Shown piece after piece: positions 40,532-48,062 of a stretch of 64,000 bases of DNA. The notes under the pieces were generated by a model. That model had not been told where the DNA came from and did no database searches. It saw only the letters and a list, made by a program, of their open reading frames with translations. The position numbers and the translations under genes were made by a program. Within the stretch, counting starts at the first letter, position 1. Each line of letters begins with the position of its first letter. This DNA is from Vibrio sp. CDRSL-10 TSBA (GTDB lineage: Bacteria > Pseudomonadota > Gammaproteobacteria > Enterobacterales > Vibrionaceae), in contig CP155566.1 in assembly GCA_039696685.1 (NCBI GenBank), positions 1,178,001 to 1,242,000 of the forward strand. Direction: 5' to 3'.

Positions 40532-41299
40532 TCATTGCTTATGATGTTTCATCAGCCAACGATAGACGTCACTGTTACCGTAGGCCGTGACCCAAGATGC
40601 GGCGTGGCCGCCGTCTTCGATTTCGGTATAGCGAATGGTTGAAGTGGAGCCTCCGGAGCGAATGACAGCATCGACCATCTGCCTGGAATAATCGACATTA
40701 GTGACTTCGTCAGCACTGCCATGGAAAACCCAGGTCGGAATTTGATTGATGGTTTTGGCCTGTTTCGGATCGGCACTGCCGGCAATAGGCAGTGCGGCAG
40801 CGAACAGCTCAGGGCGTTGCATCATCGCATTCCATACTCCCTGACCACCTCTTGATAATCCGGTGATGTAGACGCGCGCCGGATCGATATCGGGATTTTC
40901 AACCAGGAGACTATCCACCAAATGGAGCAGAGCCGTCATGGATTCGGTCGATGGTGTTTTCTTATAGTTGTAGGGCTCTAACGTGGTGCTTGCCCAGCGC
41001 ATTGGCCCCGGAGTTTGTGGTGCGAGCACGTAAGAGGGTTGAATGGCTTGATTTTCCGCACTGGCGAAATATTGCGGGCCCCAGTTGGTGCCCTGATACA
41101 TCTGCGCCTGGTTATCAGTCCCGGCTTCACCACTGCCGTGCAGATGAATGATCAGCGGCAGCTGGCCATGTTGCTGCGGAGTATAGAGCTGGTAAGGCAG
41201 GGTAAACTGGCCATCATCGTAATGCTCTGCCTGCCAGGCGGCAAAAGCCGGAGCTGAGCAGAGCGCGGTAATAGCAACGGACAGAAACGGTTTTAACAT
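40532..41299 (-). CDS. Secreted alpha/beta-hydrolase (carboxylesterase/phospholipase-like)
   Basis: The 255-residue precursor has a signal peptide (MLKPFLSVAITALCSAPAFA, cleaved before AWQ). The oxyanion region LIIHLHGSGEAGTDN, the nucleophile elbow GLSRGGQGVWN (Ser in GxSxG) and a late catalytic His (EIEDGGHAASW) fit an esterase of the dienelactone-hydrolase/PHB-depolymerase-like group. It acts outside the cytoplasm. It sits near an aerobactin locus, but aerobactin is a citrate-hydroxamate without ester bonds, so a siderophore-esterase role is not supported by the locus itself. Confidence 0.8.
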   Translation of the reverse strand: MLKPFLSVAITALCSAPAFAAWQAEHYDDGQFTLPYQLYTPQQHGQLPLIIHLHGSGEAGTDNQAQMYQGTNWGPQYFASAENQAIQPSYVLAPQTPGPMRWASTTLEPYNYKKTPSTESMTALLHLVDSLLVENPDIDPARVYITGLSRGGQGVWNAMMQRPELFAAALPIAGSADPKQAKTINQIPTWVFHGSADEVTNVDYSRQMVDAVIRSGGSTSTIRYTEIEDGGHAASWVTAYGNSDVYRWLMKHHKQ

Positions 41300-41503
41300 T
41301 CAGACCTCGATAGATTTGTATTTATAATGTAACCGGTATCATAACAGGCAGAACAGTCCGCTGCGTATGATGACTTTCACAAATCCGGCTGATGTCTGCG
41401 GTGAATATTTTAACCCGCTTCCAGGCTTATCAAGAGTTGTTCTTCGGGCGATGGATTCGCTCACATAGCTGGCAGTGCAGAATTATCAGTACAGTCAATA
41501 TTA

Positions 41504-41545
41504 TTGCTTAAGATATAGTTGCCTAAAAAATAGTTGCTTAAGCAA
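41504..41545. promoter_or_regulatory. Three TTGCYTAA boxes in 15-base register upstream of the MarR gene
   Basis: TTGCTTAAG at 41504, TTGCCTAAA at 41519 and the perfect 12-base palindrome TTGCTTAAGCAA at 41534-41545, spaced exactly 15 bases. Palindromes of this type are typical MarR-family operators, so autoregulation is likely. Confidence 0.6.
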
Positions 41546-41613
41546 ATTGTTTTGGTTATGATTTCTACCGAATCGCAGTTACATTTCATTACAAGCTTCA
41601 GGATAAATTCAAC

Positions 41614-42078
41614 ATGCCAGATAAAGCGTTGCTTCTATGCGACCTGACCAACAGTCTTCAGCCTGTAAAAAGAGCCTGGCAGCGAGCGGTTTCTGAAGTG
41701 ATTGCTGAGTATGATATTTCGATGTCTCTGGCGATGTTAATGGTGCTGGTGTACCGACATCCGAAGGGGATTAACCAGAAGTTGCTGGCCGAGGAGTTGG
41801 GGATCAACCCGGGTGCACTGGTGCGTTTGCTGGATCAGGCTGCAGAAGAGCAGTGGCTGGAGCGATGCGAAGTTGCCGGTGACCGCCGGGTAAAAACGCT
41901 GCATGTGTTACCCCGGGGTACGGAATTGGCACAAAAGCTGGTTAAAGTCGCGGATGAGTTGCGTCAGGAACTGATGGCAGATGTTTCTGCTGAAGACATT
42001 GAATGCGCAACCCGGGTGTTAAGACAGTTTGAAACCCGCGCGACGGAATATGTACAGCAATGTAAATGCGATAAATGA
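41614..42078 (+). CDS. MarR family transcriptional regulator
   Basis: The 154-residue protein has a winged helix-turn-helix at about 50-100 (GINQKLLAEELGINPGALVR as recognition region, ERCEVAGDRRVKTLHVL as wing) flanked by dimerisation helices. Two cysteines near the C-terminus (QQCKCDK) might sense redox state or a metal; that is a guess. Nearby repeats (41504-41545) look like its operator. Its targets are unknown: it lies between the esterase gene and iucC, transcribed away from the esterase and toward iucC. Confidence 0.85.
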   Translation: MPDKALLLCDLTNSLQPVKRAWQRAVSEVIAEYDISMSLAMLMVLVYRHPKGINQKLLAEELGINPGALVRLLDQAAEEQWLERCEVAGDRRVKTLHVLPRGTELAQKLVKVADELRQELMADVSAEDIECATRVLRQFETRATEYVQQCKCDK

Positions 42079-42255
42079 GAGTGAAACCGAATAGTCAGTC
42101 GTGGCGTTGAGCGGCGGCTGTGGATAATGTGCTTAAGCGCTTGTCCGCCCATTTTTTCCTTTCTCGTCAACAAAGTTGGGGAGTCTTCTCCCATATTAAT
42201 ATTAATCCACTGCAAACCTATTAATATACGAGTTGTTCCGTATATACGGAAACGT

Positions 42256-42303
42256 GTCATCTCGGGGTAGTTAAGTCCTATACCTCGGAGATGACTTTTT
42301 TTT
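42256..42303 (+). terminator. Terminator downstream of the MarR gene
   Basis: GTCATCTC (42256-42263) pairs with GAGATGAC (42288-42295), with further pairing inside, followed by eight T. It lies about 180 bases after the stop codon. Confidence 0.75.
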
Positions 42304-42340
42304 GCCTGAAGAAAACCTGTTGCTTCATGTCCGATTTATT

Positions 42341-42373
42341 GACGGGCCATTTCCTGTGCGGAAATGGCCCGTC
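42341..42373. terminator. Long hairpin at the 3' end of iucC
   Basis: A perfect 14-bp stem (42341-42354 / 42360-42373) with a five-base loop, 37 bases beyond the iucC stop. No real T run on either side, so it may protect the transcript end or terminate weakly. Confidence 0.45.
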
Positions 42374-42409
42374 GTGTTTTAGAACGCTCTAGCTGTGTTT
42401 TAAAACGAT

Positions 42410-44125
42410 CTAAAGGTTAAGCGGGTTAGGAATCGGTTGGCCGATATCCGGCAGAGGTCGTTCATTGCTGTCGCCATAACCAATACGGAAACGCACCCGG
42501 TTGATACAGATTTTATCGATTGTCGGCGATAACAGGTCGAACTGAGCGTAACGTTCGGCTAAATCCGGATGTTGTTGCTGATAGTCGGTCAGTGTCTGAC
42601 GCAGCAGTTGGTAAAATTCCTGTTCAGTGACGCCAAGGCTAATCAGATGCGGTGAGATAAAGCGTAGCACGGTAACAAAATGTCCGGTCAGCAGGTCATG
42701 CACCAGGTATTTGGGCGGCAAGCGGGTCAGCGTATTACGAATATCGGCGTTAAGAGTGTCCAGTTCGGGATAGGCCTGATCGACCAGGCGCAGGTCACCG
42801 TGAAAGTCCTTGATAATGCAACCGGCCGGCTGATTGTCTTCCAGGATCAGGGTAATATTCTGACCATGAGCCACCAGCGCAACGCCGTATTTACACATCA
42901 GATGGTAGAGCGGTACAACCACATGGTTGAACAGCTTCGCCAGCCAGGCTTTGGCGCTGAGTTGTGAAGCGTCGATGAGTTCACCGATCAGCGGCGTAGC
43001 GTTTTGATCGGTTTGCATTAACGCTGCCATCGTCATCGGGCGCTGACTGGCGCCAACCACGGCTTCGGCACGCTCACGCCAGATGCAGCCTAGCATTTCA
43101 TCATAGCGATACGGGCCTTGTTTGATCTGCGCTTGAAACGGATGAGCGCAGTAGAAGCCGGCCACTTCCTGCTGCACTTTCAAGCCGTGCTGAGCGAGGA
43201 TAGGATCGCTGGCGGCGGTTTTGGCCAGCCAGGCAGAAAGCTCAGGCCCCTGAACGATAAACTTGCCCGGAATACCGCGGTAGCTTGAGGTATTGAGAAT
43301 ACTCAGCGCGGTTTTAGCGTCGTACCGGACCGCTGTATCTTCTGCACTCAGGGTACGAATCGACTGTTGTGCCAGCCAGTCCGGGCCATGCTTGCCCAAA
43401 TCAATCAGATCCCCATCCGCAAACAGGCCGGCGTATTGTCCGGTCAGAAAACGTTGGTATTGCCACGGATGAACCGCAATCAGCCAGAAATCATTCGCTT
43501 GCTTGCCAAGTGAGTGCTGTAACGCGCTCAGAGTATCCGCTTCCAGCACATTTTCCAGCAACTGCTGATAATCCAGCCCGGCCGCAATTCCGGACTGACA
43601 CATGGATTTTCTCACCGCAAGCCAGCGCAGTTTGAATGCCGCTCCGGATTCGGGGGCGTATCGCTGCAGATCGTCGGCTCCCCAGCCCAGACGACCTTTG
43701 TTGGCAATCGCTTTCGGATGGGAATCGATATAACGCTGGCGCAGCGTTTCGGGCATCTGTGCCATGTCACTCGCGGTCACGTGCTGCAACTGAGCTAAGC
43801 GCTGCATATCGCTGTACAGGGTTTGCTGCACTTCTTCTAACAAATTGGCCAGATTGATATCGTTTATCTCCAGATCGGCCTGAACATCGAGCAGCAGCTG
43901 AGCGGCAAGTGGCTGGCTGAGGTCCGAGCAATGCAGCGAAGCCTCATCAATATTCAGCATGCCCCATACGGTGACATCAGCATTAAAGCGCCATTCGCGA
44001 TTGGCCGTTGCCAGTATCCAGCCGGTGCCTGCAGCGACAGGATTCAGCCGCTCCTCATAGTGCAGCTCGGTGATGATTTTAGCGCAGAGATGCTGGTTGG
44101 CTGAGATCCAGTATTGCTTATTCAT
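42410..44125 (-). CDS. iucC: IucC, aerobactin synthetase
   Basis: An IucA/IucC-family NRPS-independent siderophore synthetase of 571 residues from ATG 44125 (MNKQYWISANQHLCAKIITE), which aligns with the E. coli IucC start; upstream in-frame starts would add a few residues. Conserved blocks: SHPKAIANKGRLGWG, VHPWQYQRF, NTSSYRGIPGKFIVQGP, GVALVAHGQNITLILEDNQP and HDLLTGHFVTVLRFISP. It adds the second N6-acetyl-N6-hydroxylysine to citrate in aerobactin assembly. Here it is divergent from the other aerobactin genes, whereas it lies within the operon in E. coli. A Fur-box-like site lies in the shared upstream region. Confidence 0.9.
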   Translation of the reverse strand: MNKQYWISANQHLCAKIITELHYEERLNPVAAGTGWILATANREWRFNADVTVWGMLNIDEASLHCSDLSQPLAAQLLLDVQADLEINDINLANLLEEVQQTLYSDMQRLAQLQHVTASDMAQMPETLRQRYIDSHPKAIANKGRLGWGADDLQRYAPESGAAFKLRWLAVRKSMCQSGIAAGLDYQQLLENVLEADTLSALQHSLGKQANDFWLIAVHPWQYQRFLTGQYAGLFADGDLIDLGKHGPDWLAQQSIRTLSAEDTAVRYDAKTALSILNTSSYRGIPGKFIVQGPELSAWLAKTAASDPILAQHGLKVQQEVAGFYCAHPFQAQIKQGPYRYDEMLGCIWRERAEAVVGASQRPMTMAALMQTDQNATPLIGELIDASQLSAKAWLAKLFNHVVVPLYHLMCKYGVALVAHGQNITLILEDNQPAGCIIKDFHGDLRLVDQAYPELDTLNADIRNTLTRLPPKYLVHDLLTGHFVTVLRFISPHLISLGVTEQEFYQLLRQTLTDYQQQHPDLAERYAQFDLLSPTIDKICINRVRFRIGYGDSNERPLPDIGQPIPNPLNL

Positions 44126-44215
44126 TAGGGTCAAGTCCGTGTTGTTGGTGGATTGAATCATTCTTATATTCAGCGAATTGCAACGTGGCACTGTATGCTG
44201 TCGCTACAAATCTGC

Positions 44216-44251
44216 TGACATATCTTTACGTTATTATTGACATATCTTTAC
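44216..44251. repeat. Direct repeat TGACATATCTTTAC x2 at 22-base spacing
   Basis: Identical 14-base copies at 44216-44229 and 44238-44251, i.e. two helical turns apart, in the divergent iucC/MFS promoter region beside the Fur-like box. They may bind an activator or reflect a duplicated promoter element. Confidence 0.7.
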
Positions 44252-44263
44252 ATATCAGGCAAT

Positions 44264-44282
44264 CATAATAGTAATTATTATC
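44264..44282. promoter_or_regulatory. Fur-box-like site
   Basis: CATAATAGTAATTATTATC matches the 19-base Fur consensus at 15 positions. It lies between divergent iucC and the exporter gene, so both arms of the aerobactin locus can be iron-repressed. Confidence 0.75.
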
Positions 44283-44305
44283 ATTTAGATTTGAATAAAC
44301 ACTCC

Positions 44306-45542
44306 ATGATGCCTGTTTTGTCGCTGGTTTTGATATCGCTTGGTATCAACCAAACTGTACTCCTGTCTGCAATACCCACCTTGGTTGAGTGGGTTGGACA
44401 GAGTGATTCTGCTGCTTCGGTCGGTCTGCTGGTGGCCATGGTCAATATGAATCTGGTCAGCTACTGGCTGGGCGCCGGTTGGTGGGGTGGGGTTGCCTCA
44501 AAACTGGGATTTGGCCGCGCCATTCGACTCGCAGCATGCGGATACATCATTGCGAAACCTGAGTTTTATCTGCCTGTTACTGCTTGCGCCGGGCAATGTC
44601 TGGCTGCTGGGTTTGTCCCGCTTTGCTATTGGTGGCTTCAGCAGCGCGTTTTTGCCACTCAGCCAGGCGCAGCTGGCCGCCCGGGGTAAGGCGACTCCGG
44701 GAGCGCTGTCCGCGTTAAGCGGAGGGTTGACGATTGGTCGGCTGGCTGGTCCAGCACTGGTCCTGCTGCCGGTGTCGATCCCGGTGATCTTACTGGTCCC
44801 GATTGCGCTGGTGGTGCCGGTACTTGTTCTGGCTTTGCCTGATAAAGGCCAAGTGATGGCGAGTAAAACCGTTGCAGCTAATCCCTTGGCAACTAATACC
44901 TTTGAAACCAAGGCTGCAGAAACCAAGGTTCAGGAAATAGGGAGCTTGGCACAAAGCAATTACTCACGTGTGGTGTACAGCGCCGCACTGCTGACGACCG
45001 GATTTGTCGCGGTGTTCCAGCTCTATGTGTTGCAGTTTCTCACCGCACACGGTTACGAAGGCGAAGAAGGTTCTAAAGTTTACGCGTTGATGATGCTGGC
45101 AACCAGTGTACTGCTGGTGGTCTATCAGCTGCGCGTGATCCCGAAAATAAGTCGCAGTTACTCCTCTGCATTGTTGCCCGTTTTACTCATCTCTCTCGTC
45201 ATCGGCTGGATAGTATTGGTGACCGGCGGTGTGAACTGGTGGGGCTTATTTTTCGCAGTGGTGGGATTGTTATTAGCCATCGCTGGTCTGCCTGCCTGGT
45301 ATACCAGCCGTTTGTTGGAAAGGGAATCTGACCCTGCCCGGCAGGCCAAAAGCAGTGGCTATCTGACGCGCTCACACACAACAGGACACATGGTCGGAAC
45401 CGGTTTGGCTTCGCTGTTTTTGCATCAGCAATGGAGCTTATCCCTGCTTATATCTGCCCTGGTCCTGTTATTGCTCTTCACCGTGCTAAAACTCAGGAAA
45501 AACACTGAGTCCGGCACTTGTTCCTTTATGCAATCTAATTAG
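44306..45542 (+). pseudogene. MFS transporter (probable aerobactin exporter), frameshifted as sequenced
   Basis: About 411 residues with some twelve membrane helices, starting MMPVLSLVLISLGINQTVLL at ATG 44306. The first frame (with a GRAIRLAACGYIIA segment) breaks at AAA 44555-44557; removing one A (GAAAC to GAAC) gives GYIIANLSFICLLLLAPGNV and continues to 45542. The central loop at about 190-215 is a low-complexity stretch of ANPLATNTFETKAAETK type. It lies directly before iutA with 20 bases between them, under the Fur-like site, as expected for a siderophore exporter; the substrate is inferred from position. Confidence 0.82.
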
Positions 45543-45562
45543 AAGAATGGATATCTAACATT

Positions 45563-47753
45563 ATGAAAAATTCCACTCGATGTGTGGCGAAGTTGAGCCC
45601 GATCGCTTTGATGATTTTTGCCAGCGTCAGCCAGGCAGCATCACCGGATACTATCGTCGTCACCGGCAGCCGTTCGGAAACAGCCATCTCAGATGTGGCT
45701 TCAACGATGTGGGTCGTTGATCAGGAAAAACTTGAGCGTACTCTTAATGCAGGAGCCGACCTGAAAAATGCGTTGGGTGAGCTGATCCCTGGATTTGATT
45801 TCGGTAGTAACGCGCGTACCAACTATTCGCAAAACCTGCGTGGCCGTTCGGCTCTGGTGATGATTGACGGTGTGTCTCTTAACTCAACTCGTAACATCAG
45901 CCGCCAGCTTGACAGTATCGACCCGTTCAACATTGCCCGGGTTGAGGTACTGTCAGGTGCGACGTCTATCTACGGCGCAGGTGCGGCCGGCGGTATCATC
46001 AATATCATCACCAAAAAAGCCACCGGAAACGAACTGACCGTTGAAACCAAAGTGGGTGGCCAGACCGGCTTTAACGACAGCAATGACCTCAATAAAAATG
46101 TTGCGGTGGCGCTGTCCGGCGGTACCGATACCTTACGTGGTCGTGCCTCTGTAGCGTATTCGAAAAACGGCGGGGCTTACGATTCTCACGGCGAAATGAT
46201 TCGCCCGGATATTACTCAGACAGACCTGCAGTTTAACGAAACTATTGATGTGATGGGGAATGTCGAATTTACCCCGGATGAGCACCAGAAGCTTTCGGTA
46301 ACGGCGCAGTACTACAACAGTGAGCAGGACTCGGACTACGCGACTTATCTGGGCGCCAATCTGGCCGGTATTACCGATTCATCTGTGCTCGAAACCCGTA
46401 AAGGTTTACAACTCGACAAGCAGCCAAATACTGAACGTGTCATGCTGAATGCCCAATACAGTCACGATGATGTGCTGGGCCAGCAACTTTTGGCACAGGC
46501 GTATTATCGTACTGAATCGCTGCGTTACTTCCCGTACCCTTCGACCGGACGGATTGGCGGAGTGACGATTCCTCTGTACGGCGCATCGGAGCAGAAATCG
46601 ACTGTTTATGGCCTGAACCTGGCGTTAATCAAGCGCTGGGAACAAGTTAAACTGACTTACGGTATGGATGCCTCACGCGATTCATTTGAAGCGGATCAGA
46701 CCATTTTTGATGCGAGCCAGGCTCTGGCCTCCGGCGGATTGGTGTTTGATCCGGTCGATACGGTTTCACGTTATCCGGATATCGACAGTAACTATTATGC
46801 GCTGTTCTCTCAGGTTGACTGGGAAGTGATGCCGGACTGGTCGGTCAGCGGTGGTTTCCGTTATGCCATTATGGAACATGAGATCAGTGACCATGTCGGT
46901 GTTGAAGCCCAATACGCATACGATGCAGGCTTACTGCCAAACCAGCCGGAAGCAATTACTGGTGGTGATATTGATTACGATGAATGGTTGTTCAATTTAG
47001 GTTCGGTTTATCACCTTACTGACAATATGCAGGTATGGGGCAACTTCTCCCAGGGCTTTGATGTGCCGGATCCGGCTCGCTTCTTTGGTCAGGGTACGTA
47101 CCAGTTAGACGGCTCTCTGTCCGGTTCAACTTCGGTCGACAACGCAAGTTTGCAGGGCGTGAAAACCAACTCTTACGAACTCGGCTGGCGTATGTCGCAA
47201 GGCGCGTGGGATGTTCAGGTTGCCGGTTACCTGTCACTGTCCGATAAGACCGTTTCTTATGACCGCACCACCTTTGCTGTCGGCGTTGAAGATGACGACA
47301 AGCGTATCTACGGTATCGAAGGTCAGACTGTTTACCAGATCAACGATGATTTCTACACCGGTGTTCAGGCGCATTACGTGAAAAGTGAAACCAAGGTCGA
47401 CGGCAGTTGGGAGAAGCTGGAAGCTGCTTCGGCCAGCCCAAGCTCAGGCAGTGCCTGGTTTGGTTTTGATAACTACCAGTACGGTGCTGAACTGCGCGTC
47501 AACAGCTTCATCAGCTACGAAGATGAAGATGGTGAAAAACTGGAGAGTTTCACCCTGGCGAAACCTGAGCGCTTACTACGCACTGCCGGTAGGCCGTCTC
47601 AACGTTGGTATCCAGAACCTGTTTGACCGTGATTACGAAACCATCTGGAGCCAACGTGCACAGATGCTGTACGGCGCAAGCTCATCACCGGAGATCTACT
47701 CCCACAACGGTTTGGGCCGGACTCTGGCGGTCAGCTACAGCGCGACCTTCTAA
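45563..47753 (+). pseudogene. iutA: IutA-like TonB-dependent aerobactin receptor, frameshifted as sequenced
   Basis: Signal peptide (to about SQA, residue 25), TonB-box-like DTIVVTGSRSE, plug domain (NYSQNLRGRSALVMIDGVSL, SGATSIYGAGAAGGIINIITKK) and a 22-strand barrel. It aligns closely with E. coli IutA throughout (ALGELIPGFDF, SRQLDSIDPFNIARVEVLSG, YRTESLRYFPYPS). The frame leaves the family at 47561; removing one A of AAA 47561-47563 (GAAAC to GAAC) gives TLANLSAYYALPVGRLNVGI and continues to the normal end GLGRTLAVSYSATF (stop 47753), 729 residues. It imports ferric aerobactin across the outer membrane with TonB energy. Confidence 0.92.
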
Positions 47754-48062
47754 GGTGCTCAGCGTGAAGGGGTTAACGTTGACCAAGGCTCAGGAGTTGT
47801 TGGTATGACGACTTAACCGCTCGCGCTGACTTCAATGGCGGAACCGGCCCGACCCGGTCGGTTCCCTCATGGGCTTATCTGCCCGGCTTTCAACTTTTTC
47901 TCTGTTTACTTCCCTGTGCGGCTGTCAGTAACGACCAGCTTTGACTTCGTGCATCCGTAATCTGGGTCGGTGGGCAACCGACAGAGACTTTTACATTTTT
48001 CAGGGCACACATTATTACAGGCCAGGCCTTAACTAACCTCACAAACGATGAAGGATTACTTT
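47754..48062 (+). other. Gap between iutA and the iucA/iucB gene
   Basis: About 310 bases without a gene. Contains a GC-rich dyad near 47838-47865 that could form a weak hairpin, but no clear terminator or Fur box. The downstream genes may be co-transcribed with iutA or have their own promoter. Confidence 0.4.
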
